From Thermostichus vulcanus str. 'Rupite' (lineage in GTDB: Bacteria; Cyanobacteriota; Cyanobacteriia; Thermostichales; Thermostichaceae): a stretch of DNA of 64,000 nucleotides. Under the pieces are notes generated by a model that had not been told where the DNA came from, searched no databases, and saw nothing but the letters and a program-made list of their open reading frames with translations. Below, piece by piece: positions 27,554-37,275 of the stretch (position 1 is its first letter; every line of letters begins with the position of its first letter). The stretch spans positions 60,330 to 124,329 of the forward strand of contig NZ_JAFIRA010000005.1 in assembly GCF_022848905.1 (NCBI RefSeq). The letters are read 5' to 3'. A program made the position numbers and the translations under genes.

Positions 27554-29395
27554 TTGAAGTGGATCCCGATGTCTCAGTCACCTGAAGCGGCCCAGAACTC
27601 TCAAGCCAACAGCACCCTCAAGCTGCTGCGTACGCATGAGTCTCCCAAACTGGAGCGGATCCGTCATACCATGTCTCACGTGATGGCGATGGCGGTGCAA
27701 AAGCTGTTTCCCAAGGCTCAGGTGACCATCGGCCCAACCACGGATTACGGCTTCTACTACGATTTTGACAATCCGGATCCCTTTACCCCCGAGGATCTCA
27801 ACCGCATCAAAAAAGAGATGCAGGCGATCATCAAAAAGGGCTTGCCGGTGATCCGTGAAGAGGTTAGCCGCGAGGAAGCCAAACGGCGCATCCAAGCCCT
27901 GGGAGAGCCTTACAAACTGGAGATCCTAGACAGCATTCCGGAGGGGCAACCCATCAGCCTCTATCACTTGGGGGATGAGTGGTGGGATCTCTGTGCTGGC
28001 CCGCATGTGGACAATACCAAAGACCTCAATCCCAAGGCTTTTGACTTGCTCAGTGTGGCCGGTGCCTATTGGCGCGGGGATGAAACCAAGACACAACTGC
28101 AACGGATTTACGGAACTGCGTGGGAGACCCCAGAAGAGCTGAAGGAATACAAACGTCGCCTTGAGGAAGCCAAACTGCGGGATCACCGCAAACTGGGCAA
28201 GGAACTGGGGCTGTTTATCTTTGCGGATGAGGTGGGGCCGGGGCTACCCCTGTGGACGCCGAAAGGAACGATTCTGCGTTCTACTTTAGAAGATTTTCTC
28301 AAGCAAGAACAGATTAAACGGGGCTATTTACCCGTCGTGACCCCTCACATTGCGCGGGTGGACTTATTCAAAATTTCCGGTCATTGGCAAAAGTATCGAG
28401 AAGATATGTTCCCGATGATGGCGGAGGATGAACAGGCTCGTGCTGCCGAGCAGGGCTTTGTCATGAAGCCTATGAATTGCCCCTTTCATATCCAGATTTA
28501 CAAATCAGAGTTGAGATCATATCGGGATTTGCCCCTGCGCTACGCTGAATTTGGCACAGTTTATCGCTATGAGCAGTCGGGGGAACTAGGGGGACTGACA
28601 CGGGTACGCGGCTTTACGGTGGATGACTCCCATTTGTTTGTCCGCCCCGATCAGTTGGACGAGGAATTCCTCAAGGTTGTGGATTTGATCTTGGTGGTCT
28701 TTGAGAAGCTGCAACTGAAAGATTTTCGCGCCCGTTTGAGTTTCCGGGATCCCAACTCAGATAAATATCTCGGCTCTGCCGAAGATTGGGATAAAGCAGA
28801 AAATGCCATTCGTCGTGCTGTCGAGCAACTTTCCATGCCCCACTTTGAGGGGATTGGGGAAGCGGCTTTTTATGGGCCGAAGTTGGACTTTATTTTCCGC
28901 GATGCTTTGGATCGGGAGTGGCAACTGGGAACGGTGCAAGTGGACTACCAAAACCCGCAACGCTTTGATCTGCAATACGTGGCGGAAGATGGATCCCGGC
29001 AGCGTCCGGTGATGATCCACCGTGCTCCCTTTGGTTCGTTAGAGCGTTTGGTCGGGATCCTGATCGAAGAATATGCGGGGGATTTCCCGTTTTGGTTGGC
29101 TCCAGAGCAGGTGCGTATTTTGCCGGTTTCCGATCAGTATTTGGGTTATGCCACACAAGTGCGGGATCAACTGCGGGAACACGGGATCCGAGTGCAGATT
29201 GATGCGGACAGTGACCGTCTCCCCAAGAAGATCCGCAATGCGGAAAAGGCCAAGATTCCCTTTATGTTGATTGTGGGAGAACAAGAACAAGCGGCGGGAA
29301 CCGTGAGTGTCCGGCAACGCCACGGCGGCGAAGGGGGATCCCCAACGGTGACGGAGTTGATAGCCCAATTGGAGCAGCTCAATTCTGGGACGTAA
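27554..29395 (+). CDS. thrS: Threonyl-tRNA synthetase
   Basis: A class II synthetase of up to 613 residues. Order: editing-like domain (HTMSHVMAMAVQKLFP, TDYGFYYDF, LCAGPHV), then the catalytic core with FVMKPMNCPFH (zinc ligand Cys), RYAEFG and the RVRGFTVDDSH motif-2 region, then the anticodon-binding domain (WLAPEQVRILPVSD). The N-terminal TGS domain found in E. coli ThrS is absent, which I believe is usual in cyanobacteria. The start is uncertain: TTG 27554 lies 13 bases after an AAGGAGA; ATG 27569 is the alternative. Confidence 0.95.
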   Translation: MKWIPMSQSPEAAQNSQANSTLKLLRTHESPKLERIRHTMSHVMAMAVQKLFPKAQVTIGPTTDYGFYYDFDNPDPFTPEDLNRIKKEMQAIIKKGLPVIREEVSREEAKRRIQALGEPYKLEILDSIPEGQPISLYHLGDEWWDLCAGPHVDNTKDLNPKAFDLLSVAGAYWRGDETKTQLQRIYGTAWETPEELKEYKRRLEEAKLRDHRKLGKELGLFIFADEVGPGLPLWTPKGTILRSTLEDFLKQEQIKRGYLPVVTPHIARVDLFKISGHWQKYREDMFPMMAEDEQARAAEQGFVMKPMNCPFHIQIYKSELRSYRDLPLRYAEFGTVYRYEQSGELGGLTRVRGFTVDDSHLFVRPDQLDEEFLKVVDLILVVFEKLQLKDFRARLSFRDPNSDKYLGSAEDWDKAENAIRRAVEQLSMPHFEGIGEAAFYGPKLDFIFRDALDREWQLGTVQVDYQNPQRFDLQYVAEDGSRQRPVMIHRAPFGSLERLVGILIEEYAGDFPFWLAPEQVRILPVSDQYLGYATQVRDQLREHGIRVQIDADSDRLPKKIRNAEKAKIPFMLIVGEQEQAAGTVSVRQRHGGEGGSPTVTELIAQLEQLNSGT

Positions 29396-29417
29396 GCACC
29401 CTAAAGTTAACCCAGCG

Positions 29418-29443
29418 ATGGCGCTACGCGCCGTGCGTAGCAT
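29418..29443 (+). repeat. Short dispersed GC-rich inverted repeat
   Basis: A CTACGC-rich palindromic segment (GGCGCTACGCGCC then GTGCGTAGCAT) in the thrS-ABC spacer. Related CTACGC motifs lie in the repeat clusters near 14423 and 39790. It is non-coding. Confidence 0.4.
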
Positions 29444-29484
29444 GATCATGGCCTACCCCATCCAGGTTCTTTAGCTGTTTCTCT

Positions 29485-31080
29485 ATGAAGACCTCCGAAA
29501 TTGCCGCCCCAGAGGGATGCCATCAGAGTGAAATTGCTTTGCGGTTGCAAGGCATTACCAAACGCTATCCACTGGTGCTGGCCAATGATCACATTGATCT
29601 GGAGGTGCGCTGGGGAGAAATTCTGGCTCTGATGGGGGAGAACGGAGCGGGCAAATCCACCCTGATGAAGATCGTCTATGGATTAGTGACCCCGGATGAG
29701 GGATCCCTTTGGGTGGATGGTCAACCGGTCAACATTCACAGCCCAACCGATGCGATTCGGCTGGGGATTGGTATGGTTCACCAGCACTTTATGTTGGTGG
29801 ATCCCTTAACGGTGGTGGAAAACGTCATCCTCGGCGCGGAACCGGGCCATCGCTTCCAGGTGAATTTTCGCCAAGCACGGGCACAGGTGGCGCAGCTAAT
29901 CGCGGAGATGGGCTTTGATCTCGATCCAGACGCGAAAATTGAGGATCTGCCGGTGGGGCTGCAACAGCGGGTGGAGATTCTCAAAACCCTTTACCGCAAG
30001 GCGCGCATTTTGATTTTGGATGAGCCTACAGCCGTCTTGACCCCCCAAGAGGCCAGCGAGCTATTTGCTTTTTTGCGCCGGTTTACTCAGCAAGGTGGGG
30101 CTGTCATTTTTATTAGCCACAAGCTGAATGAGGTGATGCAGATCTCAGATCGCATCACGGTGATTCGGGATGGCAAAGTGGTGGCAACGGTGCCCACAGC
30201 CGAAACCCATGCCCAGGAATTGGCCCGCTTGATGGTGGGGCGGGAGGTGAGCCTGACGGTCGAGAAGGATCCCTGTACCCCGGAGACCGTGTTGTTGGAT
30301 GTGCAGGAGGTGTGGGTGGAGGTACCGGGGCGGAAACCGGCCGTGGCGGGGGTGAGCTTCCAGGTGCGTTCCGGCGAGATTGTCGGCATTGCTGGGGTGG
30401 AAGGAAACGGTCAAACGGAATTGGTAGAAGCCATTACCGGCCTGAGGAGCTATCGAGGATCCATTCGCTATGGGGAGAACAAGCCGGGTTCTGGCCAATG
30501 GAGCTCCCTGTCGGCTCGGCAGGTGCGCTATTGGGGCCTTAGCCATATCCCAGAGGATCGCAATGTGCGGGGGTTGGTTTTGGATTTTCCGACACGGGAC
30601 AACCTGATCCTGGGGGATCATCACCAAAAGCCCTATGCTGGTTGGCTGGGATTTTTCAATGAACCGTCGATTAATCAACATGCTGAACAGGTGGTGAATA
30701 CCTTCGATGTGCGTCCCCGCAGTATTTCCCTGACGGCACGGCGCTACTCTGGGGGCAATGCCCAAAAAATCATTGTTGGGCGGGAACTCTCCTGTGGGCC
30801 GAGGGTGCTGGTGGCAGCACAACCGACGCGGGGGGTGGATGTGGGAGCGATCGAGGCGATTCATCGGCGCATTGTGCAGGCCCGGGATCAGGGCATGGCG
30901 GTGTTGCTGGTATCGGCAGATCTGAATGAGATCATCGGCTTGGCAGATCGCATCTTGGTGATTCACGAGGGCCGCATTGCCGGGGAATTATCCCCTGCCG
31001 AGGCAACCGAAGAACGGCTGGGCTTGCTCATGGGCGGGATCCCCGTTGCTTCCGATTCCGAGGGATCCCTGAATCGGTAA
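29485..31080 (+). CDS. ABC transporter ATPase, sugar/nucleoside type (two nucleotide-binding domains)
   Basis: A 531-residue tandem ABC ATPase of the RbsA/YufO family. The first half has Walker [10 protein letters not shown] (51-59), signature-region [13 protein letters not shown] and Walker [12 protein letters not shown]. The second half has a degenerate Walker [10 protein letters not shown] and signature YSGGNAQK, as expected for this class. VHQHFMLV is characteristic of the nucleoside/BmpA-linked branch. The permeases and binding protein that usually accompany it are not in the window, so the substrate is undetermined. The RiPP-like small gene starts just downstream. Confidence 0.9.
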   Translation: MKTSEIAAPEGCHQSEIALRLQGITKRYPLVLANDHIDLEVRWGEILALMGENGAGKSTLMKIVYGLVTPDEGSLWVDGQPVNIHSPTDAIRLGIGMVHQHFMLVDPLTVVENVILGAEPGHRFQVNFRQARAQVAQLIAEMGFDLDPDAKIEDLPVGLQQRVEILKTLYRKARILILDEPTAVLTPQEASELFAFLRRFTQQGGAVIFISHKLNEVMQISDRITVIRDGKVVATVPTAETHAQELARLMVGREVSLTVEKDPCTPETVLLDVQEVWVEVPGRKPAVAGVSFQVRSGEIVGIAGVEGNGQTELVEAITGLRSYRGSIRYGENKPGSGQWSSLSARQVRYWGLSHIPEDRNVRGLVLDFPTRDNLILGDHHQKPYAGWLGFFNEPSINQHAEQVVNTFDVRPRSISLTARRYSGGNAQKIIVGRELSCGPRVLVAAQPTRGVDVGAIEAIHRRIVQARDQGMAVLLVSADLNEIIGLADRILVIHEGRIAGELSPAEATEERLGLLMGGIPVASDSEGSLNR

Positions 31081-31104
31081 TCTTTTTTGCCCACCTGTCG
31101 GGGA

Positions 31105-31362
31105 ATGGGTCGTAGGTCCAGGGGGCTAGAATGTGTTGACACTCCAGAAGAGCTGTGGACAGAAGTCCAGAACCTACAGGCAGAGTACATACGACAGGTT
31201 GATGCCGCTGTGGCTGCTCTCAGCGATGAAGAGTTGGAGGTGGTGGCGGGCGGGACAACCTCAGCCCTGCCCTTACTGCTTTCCGGGGTAATGCTGGGTG
31301 GTGCGAGGATGATGGCTCCTTCATCCTCAGCAATTTCTCCATCTCAGCAGCCAAAGTGGTGA
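31105..31362 (+). CDS. RiPP-like precursor peptide with double-glycine leader
   Basis: About 85 residues. An acidic, helical leader (TPEELWTEVQNLQAEYIRQ) ends in LSDEELEVVAGG, the classic double-glycine motif of NHLP/Nif11-type and related bacterial precursor peptides. The 35-residue remainder after GG (TTSALPLLLSGVMLGGARMM, then a Ser/Pro/Gln tail) is hydrophobic, small-residue-rich and lacks Cys. The start is uncertain: TTG 31087 and ATG 31105 are both in frame and neither has a good ribosome-binding site. No modifying enzyme or C39 exporter gene is adjacent. The motif is clear; a working product is inference. Confidence 0.6.
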   Translation: MGRRSRGLECVDTPEELWTEVQNLQAEYIRQVDAAVAALSDEELEVVAGGTTSALPLLLSGVMLGGARMMAPSSSAISPSQQPKW

Positions 31363-31363
31363 G

Positions 31364-32959
31364 TTAGGCGGGATCCGACTTTGAAGCCAGTGCCGCCCGT
31401 TCTTGGGCCAGGGTTTCTCGCCGTTGATCCAGCTCTTGAGGAGAGATGCGCCCATAAGTCACACTCATTTCCGCCAGCCGGTGCCGCAGCTCATCTTGCA
31501 ACATCTCTTCGCTGTAGCGCCAGGCCCAGTTATTCTCAACCGTGCCAGGGAAATTCATGCGAGAATCCGCTCCCAAACCCATCACATCCTGCAAGGGGAT
31601 AATGGCCAGATCCGCCACCGACGAGAGGGCCAGCCGAATTAGATCCCAGTGGATGCCGTCGGATCCCTGGCAGCCTAGGTAGCGCAGTAGATTTTGCTTT
31701 TCCCAGTCGGAGCGCTCCGGATCGTAAAACCAGCCCACAACCGTGTTGTTGTCATGGGTGCCGGTATAGACGACAAAGTTGCGCTCGTAGCCATGGGGCA
31801 AATAGGGGTTATCCGGCCCGGAACCAAAGGCAAACAGGAGAATTTTCATCCCTGGCAGGCCAAATTGATCCCGCAGTTCCAGCACTTCTGGTGTAATTTC
31901 CCCCAGATCTTCGGCAATCACCGGAATATCCCCCAGCTTTTCCGCCAACACCCGAAAGAAATCTGCCCCTGGCCCCTTTTGCCACTGACCTTCCACCGCT
32001 GTTTCCGCATCCCCTGGAATGGCCCAGTAGCTCTCAAAACCGCGGAAGTGGTCAATGCGCACACAGTCCACCTGCTTGAGAATGGCTCGCATCCGTCGAA
32101 TCCACCAGTCGTAGCCCTGGGCTTTCAGGGCCTCCCAGTTGTAGAGGGGGTTGCCCCAGCGTTGTCCTGTGGCGCTGAAATAGTCGGGGGGAACACCGGC
32201 CACTAGCAACGGTTGCCCTTGTTCATCCAGGTGAAACAGCTCGCGGTTGGCCCAGACATCGGCACTGTTGGGGGCGACATAGATGGGCAGATCCCCCATC
32301 AACTGCACCTGATGCTGGTGGGCATAGGCCTTCAGGGATCCCCACTGTTGCGCAAACAGGTACTGCCAAAACATCTGTTCGGTAATGGCATCGGCGTAGC
32401 GATCCCGGGCATCTTGGAGCGCTAAGGGATCCCGTTGCACCAGGGCGGGATCCCATTTCGTCCACTCTTGCCCTTCGTACACATCCTTCAGGGCCATGAA
32501 CAGAGCATAATCCGGCAGCCAATCCGCCTCATCTTCACAAAAGGCTTGGAAGGCTTCCCAGTCGGAGGAGGAGGCTTTTTCGTTGAAGGATCTCCAGGCG
32601 CGGTGTAGCAGGCCGAACTTAAAGGGGATTACCGTTTCGTAGTCTACCCGCCCGACAAACCCCGATTGAATGGCCGGCCACTGGGGCAGATCCTGCCAGC
32701 TCCCTGGCTCTAGCCAGCCGGCCTGAACCAGCAGCTCTGGACTGAGGAGGAGGGGGTTCCCGGCAATCGAAGAAAAACTCATATAGGGGGAGTTACCCCA
32801 TCCGGTTGGCCCTAGGGGGAGCACCTGCCAAAGCCGTTGGCCACTCTCCACCAAAAAATCCACAAAGCGATAGGCGGCTGGCCCCAAGTCTCCAATTCCG
32901 AATGGCCCCGGTAGAGAGGTGGGGTGGAGGAGGATGCCACTGAGTCTGCCCATGCGCAT
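31364..32959 (-). CDS. malQ: 4-alpha-glucanotransferase (amylomaltase)
   Basis: A 531-residue GH77 enzyme that rearranges alpha-1,4-glucans and is used in glycogen turnover. Family landmarks: SGILLHPTSLPGPFGIGDLG at the N-terminus, the nucleophile region VRIDHFRGFESYWAIP (Asp), the acid/base VIAEDLGEIT (Glu), and TGTHDNNTVVGW. Length is normal. It ends 1 bp from the convergent RiPP-like gene. Confidence 0.97.
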   Translation of the reverse strand: MRMGRLSGILLHPTSLPGPFGIGDLGPAAYRFVDFLVESGQRLWQVLPLGPTGWGNSPYMSFSSIAGNPLLLSPELLVQAGWLEPGSWQDLPQWPAIQSGFVGRVDYETVIPFKFGLLHRAWRSFNEKASSSDWEAFQAFCEDEADWLPDYALFMALKDVYEGQEWTKWDPALVQRDPLALQDARDRYADAITEQMFWQYLFAQQWGSLKAYAHQHQVQLMGDLPIYVAPNSADVWANRELFHLDEQGQPLLVAGVPPDYFSATGQRWGNPLYNWEALKAQGYDWWIRRMRAILKQVDCVRIDHFRGFESYWAIPGDAETAVEGQWQKGPGADFFRVLAEKLGDIPVIAEDLGEITPEVLELRDQFGLPGMKILLFAFGSGPDNPYLPHGYERNFVVYTGTHDNNTVVGWFYDPERSDWEKQNLLRYLGCQGSDGIHWDLIRLALSSVADLAIIPLQDVMGLGADSRMNFPGTVENNWAWRYSEEMLQDELRHRLAEMSVTYGRISPQELDQRRETLAQERAALASKSDPA

Positions 32960-33066
32960 GGCTAAACCTTTCTTTGCCCTAAGGTTCCTAAGGTGCTTTC
33001 ACCCCCTATCCTGTCACCTTTGCAGCCAAAAATTGATGTTGAGCTGTTATTGATACTGAGCTTGAA

Positions 33067-33939
33067 TTAGGCTGGTTCAGGGGCAGGGTAAGCTTGGGTG
33101 TACCATTCGTAAATAGCATCGCTGGTGGTCAGCCAGGTATAGGGGTGGGCTTGGATGTGTTGTAAAGCCTTTTTCAGAGATCCCATACGCAAGGGTTGCC
33201 CGACGATGAAGGGGTGCAGCCCAATCGCCATGATGCGGGGGAATTGTTCTCCCTCTCGCCACAGCTGATCAAATTGATCGATCAGGGCTTGCGCAAAGGC
33301 TTCTCCCGGCAGGCGGGCACTGAGACAAAGGCTGATGTCGTTGGTTTCTAGGGTGTACGGGATCCCCAGCAGTGGGCCGGCAGCCGTTTCTAGCCAGTAG
33401 GGTTGATCATCGTTGACCCAATCGGTGGTGTAGCGGATCCCGGCAGCTCGCAACAGCTCAAAGGTGTTCTCAGTAATGGAAAATCCCGGTGTCAGCCAAC
33501 CCCAAGGGCAGGATCCCGAGACTTTCTCCAAAAGGGTGAGGCTGCGCTCGATCAGTTCTTCTTCCGCTGTCCGGTTCATCCCACTGTGCCCGGTGGAATT
33601 GTTCCAGCCATGGGCCATCACCAACCATTGGTACTGACGGATCCCCTCGATGATGGGCGGGTAAAGCTCCACCATTTCTGCATTCAAAGCAGCAGTAACT
33701 GGGATCCCCAACTCTGCAAACAGATCAAACAGCCGCCATATGCCGACCCGATTGCCATAGTCCCGCCAGCCGTAGTTGGCGATCTCTGGAGAACTGGTGA
33801 GATGGGGTTGAATCGCCGTGCCCAGTTTACCGAAGGTGAAATGCTCAATGTTCATCACCACATACACCGCTACCCGCGCCTGATCGGGCAACCTTAGGGG
33901 AGAACGGTTGGGTAATGCAGAATAAGCAGGTGGCAGCAT
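33067..33939 (-). CDS. Polysaccharide deacetylase family protein (PuuE/allantoinase-like)
   Basis: About 290 residues with the NodB-like deacetylase fold of the PuuE branch: MNIEHFTFGKLG, YGWRDYGNRVGIWRLFDLF and MAHGWNNSTGHSGM. The metal-site Asp/His positions of classical chitin deacetylases are partly changed, as is usual in the PuuE branch. The frame extends to 34002, but the ATG at 33939 has an AGAGGG 5-10 bases upstream and gives a natural N-terminus. The substrate is unknown; no allantoin genes are nearby. The downstream spacer separates it from malQ on the same strand. Confidence 0.82.
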   Translation of the reverse strand: MLPPAYSALPNRSPLRLPDQARVAVYVVMNIEHFTFGKLGTAIQPHLTSSPEIANYGWRDYGNRVGIWRLFDLFAELGIPVTAALNAEMVELYPPIIEGIRQYQWLVMAHGWNNSTGHSGMNRTAEEELIERSLTLLEKVSGSCPWGWLTPGFSITENTFELLRAAGIRYTTDWVNDDQPYWLETAAGPLLGIPYTLETNDISLCLSARLPGEAFAQALIDQFDQLWREGEQFPRIMAIGLHPFIVGQPLRMGSLKKALQHIQAHPYTWLTTSDAIYEWYTQAYPAPEPA

Positions 33940-34002
33940 ATTCACCCTCTTTCGCTTGCTCAAGAATATAGCCCTTTCTCTAGTCTGTTCCCACTGGCTC
34001 AA

Positions 34003-34341
34003 TCAAAAGATGCCTTCAGATTACTCTCCTGCGGGGCATCAGGGACACCAGTAAGGCTAATCTCAATGTTTTCATAGAGGGCAATGATTTTGAATTGAGC
34101 TGCAAAACAGAAGTGTTGAAAGTTAGATTAATCTAGGAAAAAAAGGAGCTAGAATGTGATACACCATCCCCAGAAAAAGAAAAGATTGTTACTTATGGTA
34201 GCCTCATTTCCGCAGCTTATCCAACCCATCCTGAAGCAGCTTTGACCGCACGACTAACCCGTTTTGAACTCGCGCTTGTTCTTTGAAATCTGGTTGACTT
34301 TTGTGTTAGATAAGAGCTTGACCAACATGAGAGACTTGTTT
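34003..34341. other. AT-richer spacer with a possible 29-codon ORF
   Basis: About 340 bp without a standard gene, less GC-rich than its surroundings. At 34143-34148 an AAAGGAG precedes a GTG at 34156 that opens a 29-codon basic, hydrophobic frame to a TGA at 34243. It is unsupported by homology. The MITE copy at 34342 follows. Confidence 0.35.
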
Positions 34342-34517
34342 TACAGCCCTTTAATGCTCCGCATCCCTAAAGTGAACGTGGGTTTGCTACAACAACAGTT
34401 GTGTCCTTACCCTATTTTGAAAGCGCTAGAGTGCTCCGCACCGCTGTCGCGAAGGGAATTCCCCCGTGCTAGGTGACTAACGGTCGCGCTAGCGTGCTCT
34501 TGGCGCAAAGGGCTGTA
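34342..34517 (+). repeat. MITE-like repeat, copy 2 (176 bp)
   Basis: It begins TACAGCCCTTT and ends AAAGGGCTGTA, with exactly the same length as copy 1 at 14558. Blocks GTGAACGTGGGTTTGCTACA and GTGCTCCGCACCGCT are shared in the same order. It carries no plausible gene. Confidence 0.75.
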
Positions 34518-34562
34518 TGTTGCAGGAAGAAGTTAGGAGTGGAGAATTGGGGATCCCTGCCG

Positions 34563-34754
34563 ATGCGACGACGACAGTTTGGGATGGCAGCACTGGGATC
34601 CCTGAGCCCCATGTTCCGGATCCCGCAGGATTTTGGGTTGCAGCCAGCCAAGATTGGGGTGGAGGGTGAGGGTTTTCGATTAGGGGTCTGTCCGAGGTTT
34701 GGGCCAAAGTCTTATTCTTGTGCCCTTTACCGGGTGGATCCCAGTCAAGGGTAG
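34563..34754 (+). pseudogene. Possible gene remnant with Tat-like N-terminus
   Basis: A 63-codon frame starting MRRRQFGMAALGSLSPMF, which looks like the start of a twin-arginine signal (RRRQFG plus a hydrophobic stretch). It then runs into 45 residues without recognisable character. It lies directly after MITE copy 2 and may be the broken 5' end of an exported-protein gene. It may also be chance. Confidence 0.25.
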
Positions 34755-34868
34755 GAGCGGGTATAGGGGTAGATCTGGAGATGTTACTGTCGGGTCTTGG
34801 ATGAGGCCAAAGTATAATGTTTGAGCTTTGCTACCCAACTTGAGTCTTTGACCCCTAACCCTAACCTT

Positions 34869-36005
34869 ATGACCCAACGTGCCTTGATTACTGGCATCAC
34901 CGGACAGGATGGCTCTTACCTGGCCGAATTGTTAATGAAAAAAGGCTACGAGGTTCACGGCATCATCCGCCGCGCCAGCACCTTCAACACCGACCGCATC
35001 GATCACATTTACATCGATTCCCACGATCCGCAAGCCAAACTTTTTCTCCACTACGGGGATCTCACCGATGGCACTACCCTGCGCAAGATTTTGGAACAGG
35101 TACAGCCGACGGAAGTTTACAACCTGGGGGCACAATCCCATGTGCGGGTAAGCTTTGATGCGCCGGAATACACAGTCGATTCTGTGGGTATGGGCACGTT
35201 GCGCCTTCTGGAGGCGATTCGAGACTATCAGCAACGAACCGGGATCCGGGTGAAATTCTATCAGGCGGGATCCTCAGAGATGTTCGGGCTGGTGCAAGAG
35301 GTGCCCCAGAAGGAAACCACCCCCTTCTACCCCCGCAGCCCCTATGCCTGTGCCAAGGTGTATGGCTATTGGCAGACCGTGAACTACCGCGAAGCTTACA
35401 ACCTGTTTGCTTGCAACGGTATACTTTTTAACCACGAAAGCCCCCGACGCGGAGAAACCTTCGTTACCCGCAAAATTACCCGTGCTGTCAGCCGTATCGT
35501 AGCTGGCAAACAGAGCAAGCTCTACCTGGGCAACCTAGATGCCAAGCGGGATTGGGGCTACGCCAAAGATTACGTCGAGGGCATGTGGATGATGTTGCAA
35601 CAGCCGCAGGCGGATGATTTTGTCTTGGCAACGGGGGAAACCCACACCGTGCGGGAGTTTGTGGAACGGGCTTTTGGGCTAGTGGGGATGCCCATTACCT
35701 GGAAGGGATCCGGCGAACAGGAACAAGGTTTGTACAAGGATCAGGTTCTGATCGAAATCGACCCCCGCTACTACCGACCGACAGAGGTGGATCTGCTTTT
35801 GGGGGATCCCACCAAAGCCAAGCGGGTCTTGGGATGGGCGCCGAAGGTGAGTTTCCCGGAACTGGTAGAGCTGATGGTGTTGGCAGATCTAGAAGCCATG
35901 GGGCTAGATCCCGACCCCATCCTAGGGGAACGGCGTACCCTTAACGGCCTACTCAGCGAGGATCGCGCCTTTATCCGCACCCAACTTGGGGTTCACTACG
36001 ATTGA
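34869..36005 (+). CDS. gmd: GDP-mannose 4,6-dehydratase
   Basis: A 378-residue extended SDR enzyme that makes GDP-4-keto-6-deoxymannose for fucose/rhamnose-type sugars in envelope polysaccharides. It shows the NADP loop [12 protein letters not shown], the catalytic YACAK (Tyr-x-x-x-Lys), GSSEMFG and the family-specific [16 protein letters not shown]. The frame is open from 34821, but MTQRALITG at ATG 34869 is the normal N-terminus. The reductase gene fcl that usually follows is not in the window. Confidence 0.96.
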   Translation: MTQRALITGITGQDGSYLAELLMKKGYEVHGIIRRASTFNTDRIDHIYIDSHDPQAKLFLHYGDLTDGTTLRKILEQVQPTEVYNLGAQSHVRVSFDAPEYTVDSVGMGTLRLLEAIRDYQQRTGIRVKFYQAGSSEMFGLVQEVPQKETTPFYPRSPYACAKVYGYWQTVNYREAYNLFACNGILFNHESPRRGETFVTRKITRAVSRIVAGKQSKLYLGNLDAKRDWGYAKDYVEGMWMMLQQPQADDFVLATGETHTVREFVERAFGLVGMPITWKGSGEQEQGLYKDQVLIEIDPRYYRPTEVDLLLGDPTKAKRVLGWAPKVSFPELVELMVLADLEAMGLDPDPILGERRTLNGLLSEDRAFIRTQLGVHYD

Positions 36006-36169
36006 TGGTAGGGGATCCCTGCTTGTGAACAGAGCTAAAAAAACAGCTTTACCCCACTTGCACAAAGGAGGGGGTAAGCGCTTACCATAGTAGATCGCCG
36101 ATTCTTTTGGCACCCTGTACTTGTGCCCTCTTGCTGAGCAACCTCTGCTGCTTTTGGAGAAACGTCCGC

Positions 36170-36781
36170 ATGTCCCGCTACACAGGCCCCCGCTTAAAAA
36201 TTGTGCGTCGTTTCGGGGGACTTGATCTGCCCGGCCTGACCCGCAAACGCCCCAAAAACACCAATCCACCGGGGCTACACGGGGCTGACCGCAAAAAGAA
36301 ATCGGAATACGCCATCCGTCTGGAAGAGAAGCAGAAGGTACGCTTCAACTACGGTGTCAGCGAGCGGCAGATGATCCGGTACATGCGCAAGGCCCGCCGC
36401 TCCAAAGGGTCTACGGGTCTAGCTCTGTTGCAAATGCTGGAAATGCGGCTGGATTGCATTGTGTTTCGCCTCGGTATGGCCCCAACCATCCCGGCAGCCC
36501 GACAGGTGGTGAATCACGGCCACATCGAAGTGAATGGTCGCAAAGTGACGATCCCCAGTTATGGCTGCAAAGTGGGAGATGTAGTGACTGTGAAGAATAA
36601 GGAAGCCTCCCGCAAACTGGTGGCTGCCTACGCCGAATATCCCGGTTTGTTCTTACCCGATTACCTAGAATTTGACAAAGAGAAGTTACGCGGTCGCATT
36701 AAAGAGTTGCCTCCCCGTGAGCAAATTTCTGCCCCTGTGAATGAACTCTTGGTGGTGGAGTTTTACTCCCGGAAACTCTAG
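36170..36781 (+). CDS. rpsD: 30S ribosomal protein S4
   Basis: A 203-residue primary rRNA-binding protein that nucleates 30S assembly. It begins [16 protein letters not shown], typical of cyanobacterial and plastid S4. The S4 RNA-binding domain is at about residues 90-150 ([39 protein letters not shown]). It ends VVEFYSRKL. An upstream in-frame ATG at 36107 would add an unlikely Cys-rich 21-residue extension, so 36170 is chosen. The RidA gene follows after 8 bp. Confidence 0.97.
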   Translation: MSRYTGPRLKIVRRFGGLDLPGLTRKRPKNTNPPGLHGADRKKKSEYAIRLEEKQKVRFNYGVSERQMIRYMRKARRSKGSTGLALLQMLEMRLDCIVFRLGMAPTIPAARQVVNHGHIEVNGRKVTIPSYGCKVGDVVTVKNKEASRKLVAAYAEYPGLFLPDYLEFDKEKLRGRIKELPPREQISAPVNELLVVEFYSRKL

Positions 36782-36789
36782 GGATCCGC

Positions 36790-37173
36790 GTGCTGGAATA
36801 CATTACCCTACCAGATTTGCCTCCTGTTGCTCCCTATTCCCATGCGGTGAGAGCAGGGGATTTTCTCTTTGTGACGGGTCAGCTTGCTGAGGATCCAGAA
36901 ACGGGGGCAGTGGTGTTGGGGCCTATTGCTGAGCAAACCCGCCAGGTGATGGAAAACCTAAAGCGGGTTTTAACCCATGTGGGCACGGGGTTTGATCGGG
37001 TGGTGATGGCGCGGATTTTCCTGACGGATTTTCGCGACTACGAAGTGGTGAATTCCATTTACGCCGCTTATTTTCAGCCCGGTCGTCTGCCGGGGCGAAC
37101 TACCGTTGGAGTTCTGGGCTTGGCCGGACAAGGGAACGTGGAGATCGATCTGATTGTTTATTGTGGAGATTGA
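36790..37173 (+). CDS. RidA/YjgF/YER057c/UK114 family protein
   Basis: A 127-residue small protein of the RidA group, which hydrolyses reactive enamine/imine intermediates. Motifs include PPVAPYSHAVRAGDFLFVTGQ and the conserved Arg in LPGRTTVGVLGLAG (equivalent to the active-site Arg of RidA). GTG start, 8 bp after rpsD, so it is probably co-transcribed with it. Confidence 0.92.
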   Translation: MLEYITLPDLPPVAPYSHAVRAGDFLFVTGQLAEDPETGAVVLGPIAEQTRQVMENLKRVLTHVGTGFDRVVMARIFLTDFRDYEVVNSIYAAYFQPGRLPGRTTVGVLGLAGQGNVEIDLIVYCGD

Positions 37174-37275
37174 TCCCGAAACTGTGAGGCCAAATCGCTA
37201 CGCTAGGCTTTCTGCTCTGAGCGTGAGATGAGGTTCTGTTAATTGAGGCAAACTGCTTTTCCCAACTCACCCTCT

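Noticed and set aside
29418..29443. CTACGC palindrome as a transcription terminator for thrS
   Set aside because: Related CTACGC segments occur in the repeat clusters at other sites, so it is better seen as a dispersed repeat.
31122..34160. Shared CTAGAATGTG before the RiPP-like frame (about 31125) and before the 29-codon ORF (about 34149)
   Set aside because: Ten bases only, in a sequence rich in related repeats; likely coincidence, and the downstream frames differ.
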